Made by a program: the position numbers and the translations under genes
Notes under the pieces: generated by a model
Seen by the model: the letters and a program-made list of their open reading frames with translations, nothing else
Database searches by the model: none
Told to the model about the DNA's origin: nothing
In this document: one piece after another, positions 17,115 through 24,973 of the stretch
Layout of the letters: the number at the start of each line of letters is the position of its first letter
How positions within the stretch are numbered: the stretch's first letter is position 1
From: Streptomyces justiciae
Lineage (GTDB): Bacteria > Actinomycetota > Actinomycetes > Streptomycetales > Streptomycetaceae
Assembly: GCF_015163075.1 (NCBI RefSeq)
Contig: NZ_JADDXU010000014.1
Location: forward strand, 227,787-291,786
Reading direction: 5' to 3'
Length of the DNA stretch: 64,000 nt

Positions 17115-18228
17115 CGCCCAGATACGCGCGTACCGCCCGCTGCAGGACCTTCCCCTGGCTGCCCACCGGCCGTTCCCACTCCCCGAGATACTCCACGACC
17201 CGGCCACCCGCGCCGGTCTTGAAGAGCAGCCGCCCCAGCAGCTTGCTCTCCGTCAGTACCGGCGTGACGGACCGCAGGTCGTATGTCTCGGCACCGGCCG
17301 CCCGCGCATCGTTGAGCATCCGCCACAGCAGGGCGCTGCTGGGCCGGAACTGGCGTCCCTGGCGGCCGGAGGCGGCGTACGAGTGCCAGCCCTTCGAGCC
17401 CACGTTGATCATCAGCGCGGCGGACAGCACGACCCCGTCGTACTCGGCGAGATACAGCCGCACCTGGTCGTCGTCCAGGGCGTTGAGCGCCTTCCACAGG
17501 CGCCGGAAGTAGTCCGGCGGGCGGGCCTTGAAGCCGTCGTGGGCGGCGGTCGAGGCGTACAGGCGGTGGAAGTCGGGCAGGTCGGCGGCGCTGCCCCAGC
17601 CGACCCGGACACCGGCGTTCTCCGCGGTCCGCAACGCCTGCTCCCAGTGCGGGGCGAGACCCGCGCGCAACTCGTCCGCCGACCGCCCGGCGAGCGGCAC
17701 CTGACACCCGTACCGGGGCTGCCCGAGCCCGAACCCGGTCCCCTCCTCGGCACACCGCCGCCACCCGAGCCGCTCCAGCCGCGCCCCGGCGTCCAGCGCG
17801 AACCCGTCCACCCCGTCCGCGGGCACCTCCCGCAGATGCCGTACGGCCGGGTCGGCGACGCCCGCCGCCACAGTGCCCGGCTCCCAGTGCCGTACCACCA
17901 GCGGCGGCCCGATCCGCAGCGAGAAGGCGCCGCGCTTCTCCACGTGCGCGACGAGCGGGTCGAGCCAGGGTTCGAGACGCGTGCGCCAGTCGATCGACGG
18001 GCCCTCCGGGACGTACGCGAGGCAGCGCCGGGTCCCGGGCAGCGGCCGGTACAGCACCAGCGCCGCCGCCACCAGCACCTCGCCCTCGAACCAACCCACG
18101 CTCTCCGCCTGCCAGTCGGGCTTCACATCGCCCCACTCGGGAATCTGGAGATGACTGACCGCGGGGTGCCGCCCCAGATGGGCGAGATGCTCCTCGCGCG
18201 ATATCTCGCGCATGTAAGGGCTGGTCAT
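17104..18228 (-). CDS. FemAB/FmhB-type aminoacyl (GNAT-fold) transferase
   Basis: A 374-residue protein of the FemABX family, which normally adds amino acids to the lipid II stem peptide using aminoacyl-tRNA. Recognisable parts are SHLQIPEWGDVK near the N-terminus, a first GNAT-like half with EGPSIDW, and a second half with LYLAEYDGVVLSAALMINVG, AASGRQGRQFRPSSALLW and YDLRSVTP. The family also includes related enzymes of unclear substrate, so the exact amino acid is not assigned. ATG 18228 is chosen over the Arg/Pro-rich upstream extension. The gene lies beside a cell-wall amidase. Confidence 0.78.
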   Translation of the reverse strand: MTSPYMREISREEHLAHLGRHPAVSHLQIPEWGDVKPDWQAESVGWFEGEVLVAAALVLYRPLPGTRRCLAYVPEGPSIDWRTRLEPWLDPLVAHVEKRGAFSLRIGPPLVVRHWEPGTVAAGVADPAVRHLREVPADGVDGFALDAGARLERLGWRRCAEEGTGFGLGQPRYGCQVPLAGRSADELRAGLAPHWEQALRTAENAGVRVGWGSAADLPDFHRLYASTAAHDGFKARPPDYFRRLWKALNALDDDQVRLYLAEYDGVVLSAALMINVGSKGWHSYAASGRQGRQFRPSSALLWRMLNDARAAGAETYDLRSVTPVLTESKLLGRLLFKTGAGGRVVEYLGEWERPVGSQGKVLQRAVRAYLGVSR

Positions 18229-18413
18229 GGGCAGGGCGCTCCTGTTCGGGGCGGCCACAGTAGGCCGGAGATCCGGGCGGGGGTCAAGACTTCGCGCATG
18301 CGAACTCCGCGACCGCGGGCGTCCGTTCACAGGCTTCTCGTAGCCGACTCAACGACGACCCCGAAACAACCCTCCTACCGTCAACGCACACGCACTGACT
18401 GGAGGTGGGGAAG

Positions 18414-18626
18414 ATGAACAACAGCAGTCACATCGGTACCAAGACGTCCCGCGGCCCCTGGGCGGCACTCTGCGCGGCCGCGGCCGTCGTCCTCGGTCCC
18501 GCCGCCGTCACGGCCTCCGCGCTCGACCAGGCCAACGCGGCACCGATGCACCACGTGGTCCTGAAGACGGACCAGACCCAGGCGTACATCCCGACGGACA
18601 CCACCCGCCGCAGGACGGCGGCGTAA
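18414..18626 (+). CDS. Small secreted peptide
   Basis: A 70-residue precursor. GGAGG lies 8 nt before ATG 18414. A Sec-type signal is clear: basic start (HIGTKTSRG), hydrophobic core (AALCAAAAVVLGPAAVTAS) and a probable cleavage at ANA-AP about residue 42-44. The mature peptide would be about 28 residues (MHHVVLKTDQTQAYIPTD...), with no cysteine. No family recognised. It is convergent with the DUF4240 gene 6 bp away. Confidence 0.6.
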   Translation: MNNSSHIGTKTSRGPWAALCAAAAVVLGPAAVTASALDQANAAPMHHVVLKTDQTQAYIPTDTTRRRTAA

Positions 18627-18632
18627 GGGGGC

Positions 18633-19151
18633 TCAGCCCCGGAAGCGTTCCCACAGCTTCGGATACCGCTCCGCGAGCGCCGACTCGTTCTCGAAGTCGA
18701 CCGGCGTGCCCTCCGGCTCCGGTGCCGCCGGCGGGATGCCGAGGTCGGGGGCGACGACACCGGTGAGCTGCTCGTACGCCTCGTCCGCCGCGTAGCCGAG
18801 CTCCTCGCCGTCCCCGTCGATCTCCTCGTCGAAGTCGCCGAGCAGGTCGGCCAGCGAGTCGGGGGCGTGCACGGCACCCTCGTACACCTCACGGCCCTGC
18901 CCGATCAGCCAGCACCGGAAGAAGTCGAAGGCGTCGTCGCTGGCCCCGTCCAGCAGCAGCCAGGCGGCGCCCCACAGATCCCAGGTGTACGCCCGGTTGT
19001 AGCGGGCCTCGAAGTGACGGGCGAAGTCGAGGACCATCTCCGGGTCCAGCTGGAGGAGTCTGTCGACGAGCAGGTCGGCCTGCTCCTCGGGGTCGCCCTC
19101 GGCGGCCTCGCGGGTGGCGTCCACCAGCTCCCAGAACTCCGTCTCGTCCAT
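18633..19151 (-). CDS. DUF4240-domain protein
   Basis: A 172-residue acidic cytoplasmic protein. The first 125 residues (MDETEFWELVDATREAAEGD...DLWGAAWLLLDGASDDAFDFFRCWLIGQGREVYE) match the DUF4240 pattern, rich in Trp and Phe. Members are widespread in Streptomyces and have no known role. ATG 19151 and the adjoining GTG 19154 are both possible starts. Confidence 0.8.
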   Translation of the reverse strand: MDETEFWELVDATREAAEGDPEEQADLLVDRLLQLDPEMVLDFARHFEARYNRAYTWDLWGAAWLLLDGASDDAFDFFRCWLIGQGREVYEGAVHAPDSLADLLGDFDEEIDGDGEELGYAADEAYEQLTGVVAPDLGIPPAAPEPEGTPVDFENESALAERYPKLWERFRG

Positions 19152-19207
19152 CACGGGTCCAGCATCGGCCCTGCGCGGGTGGGGCGCACGTGGAGTGCCG
19201 CGGATTG

Positions 19208-20185
19208 TTATGTCCCGTACAGGCGCCCCAGGCGCAGCGCGTCCTCCGCGAAGCGCGCCCGGAGGCTCTCCGGAGCCAGCACCTCCACCTCCGGTCCCAG
19301 CCCCGCGAGCTGGGTGTGCGCGACCTCCTCGGACTCCACGGGCACGGTCACCGTCACCCAGCCCTCCGCGTCCGGCGCCGCCGCCCGCGCCAGCGCCTCC
19401 CGCACGGAGAGCCGGTCCAGGACGTGCGGCAGCGCGCGCACGCCATCAGGAGACAGCCGTACGACCACTTCCGCCCGCAGGATGGCCCGCGCGAACTGCT
19501 CGGCCCGCTCCTCCCAGAACCCCGGCAGATCGAAGTCGTCGTCACGGGAGAAACGATCGCCGGAGGGCTCCACCGCCGTGAACCGGTCGATCCGGTACAC
19601 CCGGAACGACCCGCCGGCCCCGGGCACCCGCGCGCACAGGTACCAGACCCCCGCCTTCAGCACGAGCCCGTACGGCTCCAGCTCCCGCTCCACCTCCGCC
19701 TCGCCCTTGCGGTAGCGCGCGACGACCCGCCGGTCGTCCCACACCGCGTCCGCGACGGCGGGCAGCAGCTCGGGCGTCTTCGGCTCGCTCCACCAGGTCG
19801 GGGCGTCCAGATGGAACCGCTGGGCGGCCGACCGCGAGGCGTCCCGCAACGACGGCAGCAGCGCCGCCGAGACTTTCAGGCGGGCCGCGGAGGCCGCGTC
19901 CTCCAGCCCCATCTCGCGCAGCGCCCCGGGAAGCCCGGACAGGAACAGCGCCTCCGCCTCACCACGGTGCAGCCCCGTCAGCCGCGTCCGGTACCCGCCG
20001 ATCAGCCGGTACCCCCCGGCCCGCCCCCGCTCCGCGTACACCGGCACCCCGGCCTCGGACAGGGCCTGCGCGTCCCGAGTGACGGTCCGCTCGGACACCT
20101 CCAGCTCCGCGGCGAGCTCGGCGGCGGTCATGGAGGGCCGGGACTGGAGGAGAAGGACCATCTTGATCAGGCGGGCGGCACGCAT
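19208..20185 (-). CDS. WYL-domain transcriptional regulator
   Basis: A 325-residue DeoR/HTH_11-WYL regulator. N-terminal winged helix (RAARLIKMVLLLQSRPSMTA, ELEVSERTVTRDAQAL) then a WYL sensor domain (LEPYGLVLKAGVWYLCARV, FRVYRIDRF) and a WCX-type C-terminal domain. WYL domains sense nucleic acid or small ligands in many DNA-damage and defence regulators; here no target is obvious beside it. ATG 20185 (MRAARLI) is the family start; longer in-frame starts to 20233 would cross the aceE terminator. Confidence 0.88.
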   Translation of the reverse strand: MRAARLIKMVLLLQSRPSMTAAELAAELEVSERTVTRDAQALSEAGVPVYAERGRAGGYRLIGGYRTRLTGLHRGEAEALFLSGLPGALREMGLEDAASAARLKVSAALLPSLRDASRSAAQRFHLDAPTWWSEPKTPELLPAVADAVWDDRRVVARYRKGEAEVERELEPYGLVLKAGVWYLCARVPGAGGSFRVYRIDRFTAVEPSGDRFSRDDDFDLPGFWEERAEQFARAILRAEVVVRLSPDGVRALPHVLDRLSVREALARAAAPDAEGWVTVTVPVESEEVAHTQLAGLGPEVEVLAPESLRARFAEDALRLGRLYGT

Positions 20186-20202
20186 GGGGCCCATCATGCA
20201 AC

Positions 20203-20228
20203 GAGGCCCCCGCCGCAGCGGGGGCCTC
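20203..20228 (-). terminator. Terminator after aceE
   Basis: Perfect 11-bp stem (GAGGCCCCCGC/GCGGGGGCCTC) with a CGCA loop, 17 nt beyond the aceE stop and just upstream of the WYL gene start. Confidence 0.8.
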
Positions 20229-20244
20229 CTCACTCACCGAGCTT

Positions 20245-22950
20245 CTACAGCCCGTACTTCTCGCGCGCTTCCTTCACAGCCGTCGCCTTCACCTCACCGC
20301 GCCGCGCCAGCTGCGCCAGCGCGGCCACGACGATCGACTCGGCGTCGACACCGAAGTGACGGCGGGCCGCCTCGCGGGTGTCGGAGAGGCCGAAGCCGTC
20401 CGCGCCCAGCGACGACCAGTCCTGCTCGACCCACTGCGCGATCTGGTCCGGGACCTGACGCATGTAGTCGGAGACGGCCAGGACCGGGCCCTCGGCGCCG
20501 TGCAGCGCCTGACGGACGTACGGCACCCGCTCCTCACCGCGCAGCAGGGCCGCGTCGGCCTCCAGCGCGTCACGCCGCAGCTCGCTCCAGGACGTCGCGG
20601 ACCAGACGTCGGCCGCCACGCCCCACTCCTCGGCCAGCAGCTGCTGCGCCTTCAGCGTCCAGTGGATCGCCGTGCCGGAGCCCAGCAGCTGGATGCGCGG
20701 GGCGTTGGCCGCGGCCACGTTCAGGCCCGCCGACTCCGCCGTGTTGAAGCGGTACAGGCCCTTGACGATGCCCTCGTCGATGCCGAGCCCGGAGGGCTTC
20801 GCCGGCTGCGGGAGCGGCTCGTTGTAGACCGTCAGGTAGTAGAAGACGTTCGGGTCCTCACCCGGGGCCGCCTCGCCGTACATCCGGCGCAGACCGTCCT
20901 TGACGATCGTGGCGACCTCGTACGCGAACGCCGGGTCGTACGTCAGGGAGGCGGGGTTGGTCGCCGCGATGACCGGCGAGTGCCCGTCCGCGTGCTGGAG
21001 ACCCTCACCCGTCAGCGTCGTACGCCCGGCCGTCGCACCGACCAGGAAGCCGCGGCCCAGCTGGTCGCCGAGCTGCCACATCTGGTCGGCCGTGCGCTGC
21101 CAGCCGAACATCGAGTAGAAGATGTAGAACGGGATCATCGCTTCGCCGTGCGTGGCGTACGCGGTCGACGCGGCGATGAAGTCGGCCATCGAACCGGCCT
21201 CGGTGATCCCCTCGTTGAGGATCTGGCCGTTCTTGGCCTCCTTGTAGTACATGAGCTGGTCGCGGTCGACCGGCTCGTACGTCTGGCCCTTGGGCGAGTA
21301 GATGCCCAGGGACGGGAAGAGGCTCTCCATGCCGAAGGTGCGCGCCTCGTCGGGGACGATCGGCACCCAGCGCTTGCCCGTCTCCTTGTCGCGGACCAGG
21401 TCCTTGATCAGGCGGACGAAGGCCATGGTGGTGGCCACGTTCTGGGAGCCGGAGCCCTTGTCGAAGGAGGCGAAGGCCTTCTCGGCGGGGGCGGGCAGCG
21501 GGGCGAGCGCGTGCGTGCGGCGGGCCGGGGCCGGGCCGCCGAGGGCCGCGCGGCGCTCCTGGAGGTAGCGCACCTCGGGGGAGTCGGCGCCGGGGTGGCC
21601 GTAGGGCACGACACCGTCGACGAACTGGCTGTCCGAGATCGGCAGCTCAAGAAGATCACGCATCGTCTTGAACTCGTCCACCGTCAGCTTCTTCATCTGG
21701 TGGTTGGCGTTCTTCGACGCGAAGCCCTCGCCGAGCGTGTGGCCCTTGACCGTCTGGGCCAGGATCACCGTCGGCGCGCCCTTGAATTCGACCGCGGCCT
21801 TGTAGGCGGCGTACACCTTGCGCGCCTCGTGGCCACCGCGGGAGAGGTGGAAGCACTCCAGGATCTTGTCGTTGCTCAGCAGCTTCGCCATCTCGGCGAG
21901 CGCCGGGTCCTTGCCGAAGAAGTCCTGGCGGATGTAGGCGGCGTCGCGGGTCTGGTACGTCTGGACCTGCGCGTCCGGTACCTCGCGCAGCCGGCGTACG
22001 AGCGCGCCCGTGGTGTCGAGCTGGAACAGCTCGTCCCAGGCCGAGCCCCACAGCGTCTTGATGACGTTCCAGCCGGCGCCGCGGAACTGGGCCTCCAGCT
22101 CCTGCACGATCTTGAAGTTCGCGCGGACCGGGCCGTCGAGGCGCTGGAGGTTGCAGTTGATGACGAAGGTGAGGTTGTCGAGACCCTCACGCGAGGCCAG
22201 TGCGAGTGCCGCCGTCGACTCGGGCTCGTCCATCTCGCCGTCGCCCAGGAAGGCCCAGACGTGCGAGGCGGAGACGTCCTTGATGCCGCGGTTGGTGAGA
22301 TACCGGTTGAAGCGCGCCTGGTAGATGGCGGAGAGCGGACCGAGACCCATGGAGACGGTCGGGAACTCCCACAGCCAGGGCAGCCGGCGGGGGTGCGGGT
22401 ACGACGGGAGGCCGTTGCCCCCGGACTCGCGGCGGAAGTTGTCGAGGTGCGCCTCGTTGAGGCGGCCGTCGAGGAAGGCGCGGGCGTAGATGCCGGGGGA
22501 GGCGTGGCCCTGGATGTAGAGCTGGTCGCCGGAACCGTCGGCTTCCTTGCCCTTGAAGAAGTGGTTGAAGCCGGTCTCGTAGAGCCAGGCCGCGGAGGCG
22601 AAGGTGGCGATGTGGCCGCCGACGCCGTATTTGCTGCCCCGGGTCACCATGGCGGCCGCGTTCCAGCGGTTCCAGGCGGTGATACGGGCCTCCATCTCCG
22701 GGTCACCGGGCTGACCCGGCTCCGCGGAGGTGGGGATGGTGTTGACGTAGTCGGTCTCGAGGAGCTTCGGCAGCGCGATGCCGTTGCCCTCCGCCCTCTC
22801 CAGCGTGCGGCGCATCAGGTACGCGGCACGGTGCGGGCCGGCAGCCTTGGCGACCGCGTCCAGGGAGGCCTGCCATTCGGCGGTCTCCTCGGGGTCCCGG
22901 TCGGGGAGCTGGTCGAGCTCGCTCGGCTGGATGGCGTTGGGGTCGGTCAT
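20245..22950 (-). CDS. aceE: Pyruvate dehydrogenase E1 component (homodimeric type)
   Basis: Thiamine-diphosphate-dependent decarboxylation of pyruvate and reductive acetylation of the lipoyl E2. The 901 residues match the single-chain AceE class. The ThDP motif begins GDGEMDEPE and ends VINCN about 30 residues on. Other AceE signatures are YIQGHASPGIYARAFLDGR, PTVSMGLGPL and the C-terminal half with FGMESLFPSLGIY. ATG 22950 has GAGGAAGGCGG upstream. A GntR gene and a palindrome precede it. E2 and E3 are encoded 2-4 kb upstream on the same strand. Confidence 0.97.
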   Translation of the reverse strand: MTDPNAIQPSELDQLPDRDPEETAEWQASLDAVAKAAGPHRAAYLMRRTLERAEGNGIALPKLLETDYVNTIPTSAEPGQPGDPEMEARITAWNRWNAAAMVTRGSKYGVGGHIATFASAAWLYETGFNHFFKGKEADGSGDQLYIQGHASPGIYARAFLDGRLNEAHLDNFRRESGGNGLPSYPHPRRLPWLWEFPTVSMGLGPLSAIYQARFNRYLTNRGIKDVSASHVWAFLGDGEMDEPESTAALALASREGLDNLTFVINCNLQRLDGPVRANFKIVQELEAQFRGAGWNVIKTLWGSAWDELFQLDTTGALVRRLREVPDAQVQTYQTRDAAYIRQDFFGKDPALAEMAKLLSNDKILECFHLSRGGHEARKVYAAYKAAVEFKGAPTVILAQTVKGHTLGEGFASKNANHQMKKLTVDEFKTMRDLLELPISDSQFVDGVVPYGHPGADSPEVRYLQERRAALGGPAPARRTHALAPLPAPAEKAFASFDKGSGSQNVATTMAFVRLIKDLVRDKETGKRWVPIVPDEARTFGMESLFPSLGIYSPKGQTYEPVDRDQLMYYKEAKNGQILNEGITEAGSMADFIAASTAYATHGEAMIPFYIFYSMFGWQRTADQMWQLGDQLGRGFLVGATAGRTTLTGEGLQHADGHSPVIAATNPASLTYDPAFAYEVATIVKDGLRRMYGEAAPGEDPNVFYYLTVYNEPLPQPAKPSGLGIDEGIVKGLYRFNTAESAGLNVAAANAPRIQLLGSGTAIHWTLKAQQLLAEEWGVAADVWSATSWSELRRDALEADAALLRGEERVPYVRQALHGAEGPVLAVSDYMRQVPDQIAQWVEQDWSSLGADGFGLSDTREAARRHFGVDAESIVVAALAQLARRGEVKATAVKEAREKYGL

Positions 22951-23090
22951 GTCGCCGCCTTCCTCAGTCGAAGGGGGTTCCCTCATCTGTAAGGGTTCGG
23001 GGGTGCCCTAGGTCTTTGGCAGGACAGGGCTTGAGCTTCGGTGGAAGCCCGTCAGGCCCCGGTGGAGGCCCGTCGGCGACTGTAACTCCC

Positions 23091-23107
23091 TGATCGATGA
23101 TCGATCA
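23091..23107. promoter_or_regulatory. Palindromic operator candidate upstream of aceE
   Basis: TGATCGAT-G-ATCGATCA, a perfect 8-bp dyad around one base, about 140 nt upstream of the aceE start. It is AT-rich for this genome and sits between aceE and a GntR-FCD regulator gene, so it is the best candidate for that regulator's site. Confidence 0.55.
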
Positions 23108-23245
23108 AAGGGTTGAGGGGCAAAACCTCTTGATTCCGAGAAAGTAGGCACGCGGTGCCTCCGGCGGTGGCACCGGGTGACGGGATTTTCCCGCTGTTTT
23201 CGCAGGTGAGCGGGGCAGTGCTCTAGTGCGGGTGAGGGTGAGTCA

Positions 23246-23293
23246 CCTAGGGGCGCGGGGAACTGCGCGACCAGCCACAACGCACCCGCACCC
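23246..23293 (+). repeat. Dispersed repeat, copy B
   Basis: CCTAGGGGCGCGGGGAACTG, continuing through CGACCAGCCACAACGCACC. It lies about 25 bp past the 3' end of the gntR gene. Confidence 0.9.
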
Positions 23294-23318
23294 GGCAATG
23301 CACCTCAGAAACCCCTGC

Positions 23319-23951
23319 CTACTCCCCTTCATGCCGCGGGGCGCAGCCCAACACATGCGCCTTCACCAGCTCCGCGATACGAGGATCCCGACGCCGAAAC
23401 GCCTGCACCAACTCCTCGTGCTCCTCCGCGTACGACTGCTGCACCGTCCCCAGCCACCGGATCGACAGCGCCGTGAACACCTCGATGCCGAGCCCCTCCC
23501 AGGTGTGCAGCAGCACGGAGTTGCCCGCCGCCCGCACCATCTCCCGATGGAAGCCCACCGTGTGCCGCACCTGCGCCGTGCCGTCCGACTCCCGGTCCGC
23601 CTCGTACAGCGCGGCGACATGCGGCTCGAGCGCCGAGCAGTCGCCCGCCAGCCGCTCCGCCGCCAGCTCCGCCGCGATCGCCTCCAGACCGGCCCGGACC
23701 GGGTAGCTCTCCTCCAGGTCGGCCGCCGTCAGGTTCCGCACCCGCACGCCCTTGTTCGGCGCCGACTCGATCAGCCGCAGCGACTCCAGCTCGCGCAGCG
23801 CTTCCCGCACCGGCGTCTGGCTGACCTCCAGCTCGGTCGCGATCCGCCGCTCGACGATGCGCTCGCCCGGCTTCCAGCGCCCGCTCACGATCCCCTCCAC
23901 GATGTGCTCGCGGATCTGTTCGCGCAGCGAGTGGACGACGGGCGCGGTCAT
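23319..23951 (-). CDS. GntR-family (FadR/FCD subfamily) transcriptional regulator
   Basis: A 210-residue regulator: winged helix (IVEGIVSGRWKPGERIVERR, SQTPVREALRELESLRLIE) and an all-helical FCD ligand domain (about 80-200) with the usual Asp/His metal or carboxylate-binding pattern (FHREMVRAAGN). FCD regulators typically sense organic acids. Its position immediately upstream of aceE on the same strand suggests control of pyruvate dehydrogenase, like E. coli PdhR, but this is inference. AAGGAG precedes ATG 23951, and that site lies within a 12-bp palindrome (CTCCTTAAGGAG). Confidence 0.88.
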   Translation of the reverse strand: MTAPVVHSLREQIREHIVEGIVSGRWKPGERIVERRIATELEVSQTPVREALRELESLRLIESAPNKGVRVRNLTAADLEESYPVRAGLEAIAAELAAERLAGDCSALEPHVAALYEADRESDGTAQVRHTVGFHREMVRAAGNSVLLHTWEGLGIEVFTALSIRWLGTVQQSYAEEHEELVQAFRRRDPRIAELVKAHVLGCAPRHEGE

Positions 23952-24232
23952 GAGTGCTCCTTAAGGAGGGGCCGCCCATCGGCCCCGGGGGCGTTTGACG
24001 TTTAGACAATAAGGCCGCAAGCGCTTCCCGGAGGGGCGCACGGGGGCGCTTTCCCGCAGGTGAGACGAGACTTACACGCTCCACAGGCCGACTCGCCCTG
24101 TAAAGCCCCGTACCGGAGCGGCCCCGGAGGCGTCACCGCCGTGTCACCGGAGGAACCCCGGCACGCCGCTTCCCCGTCGCGGTCGGCGTGGGGTGCCCGC
24201 GCGGGGCGCCCCCGGCACCATCGGGGGATGGC

Positions 24233-24910
24233 ATGAACAACCGAGGACGGCGCGGAGCGCTTCGCTGGACGGCCGCGGCGGCCGTGATCGGCGCGATCGT
24301 CGGCATCACCGGCTGCCAGCAGACGGCCACCAGGACGAAGGCGGAGGCCACACCCAGCGGCACCGCCGAGGCGCTCACCAACATGGCGGGCGGCAGCCGG
24401 GCCGGCGGCGGCGCCTGCGTCTTCGTCAAGCCGGACGGGGCGCAGAAGTTCGGGCACGTCGGCTGGGGCTTCCGGATCACCGGCACGAACCAGTGGGTCT
24501 ACGGCGCCGTGGAGAACCCCACCAACAAGCTCTACACCCCGCCGGGCGGCGACATCGGCGCCTGGCACGCGCAAGGGACGTACGACCGCATGCTCAGCGA
24601 CATGTCCCGGGACGCCCACTACCCCGGCAAGTCCAGCCACCCGTACAGCCGTTACCGCTGTGTCGCGTCCTCGACCAGCGACGTGAACGCGGCCTGGGCC
24701 ATGATCCGTACCGTCGAGAGCCGCGGCTTCCTCGTCGGCCTCGACCGGAAGACCGGCGAACTCACCTCACGCGACTGCCTCGACGCCACGTACGACGTCC
24801 TGAAGGCCTACCGCACCCGGCACCTGACCTACTCGCCCCGGCTCAACGTCCCGAACGTGTGGGTCGAGACCCTGTGGGCCTGGAGCGACCGCACGCTGAC
24901 GCCCCGGTAG
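24233..24910 (+). CDS. Putative lipoprotein of unknown function
   Basis: A 225-residue exported protein. Signal sequence with twin basic start (MNNRGRRGALRW), hydrophobic core and lipobox ITGC (Cys about 28). The mature part has CVFVKPDGAQKFGHVGWGFRI and DCLDATYDVLKAYRTRHLTY; the Cys, His and Asp residues are spaced in a way reminiscent of papain-fold or NlpC-like proteins, but I cannot establish a catalytic triad. GGGGGATGG lies before ATG 24233. It is monocistronic, ended by a strong terminator. Confidence 0.65.
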   Translation: MNNRGRRGALRWTAAAAVIGAIVGITGCQQTATRTKAEATPSGTAEALTNMAGGSRAGGGACVFVKPDGAQKFGHVGWGFRITGTNQWVYGAVENPTNKLYTPPGGDIGAWHAQGTYDRMLSDMSRDAHYPGKSSHPYSRYRCVASSTSDVNAAWAMIRTVESRGFLVGLDRKTGELTSRDCLDATYDVLKAYRTRHLTYSPRLNVPNVWVETLWAWSDRTLTPR

Positions 24911-24920
24911 CGGACAAGAC

Positions 24921-24954
24921 GGTGCCCCGCCCGGAAAGCTCCGGACGGGGCACC
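24921..24954. terminator. Bidirectional terminator
   Basis: A 15-bp stem with one C/A mismatch (24921-24935/24940-24954) and AAGC loop between the convergent lipoprotein gene and the E2 gene. Confidence 0.8.
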
Positions 24955-24973
24955 GACGTACTGCCAACGAGCC

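Larger units (their letters stand above)
22951..23318. other. Intergenic promoter region of aceE
   Basis: This 368-bp gap between gntR (upstream) and aceE holds a perfect 17-bp palindrome at 23091-23107 and copy B of the dispersed repeat at 23246-23293. No credible reading frame is present. Confidence 0.7.

Noticed and set aside
20356..22992. 878-codon open frame on the plus strand opposite aceE
   Set aside because: It is the mirror of the strong aceE coding sequence. Very high GC leaves few stops on the other strand, and the translation is Arg/Val/Gly-rich with no recognisable domain.
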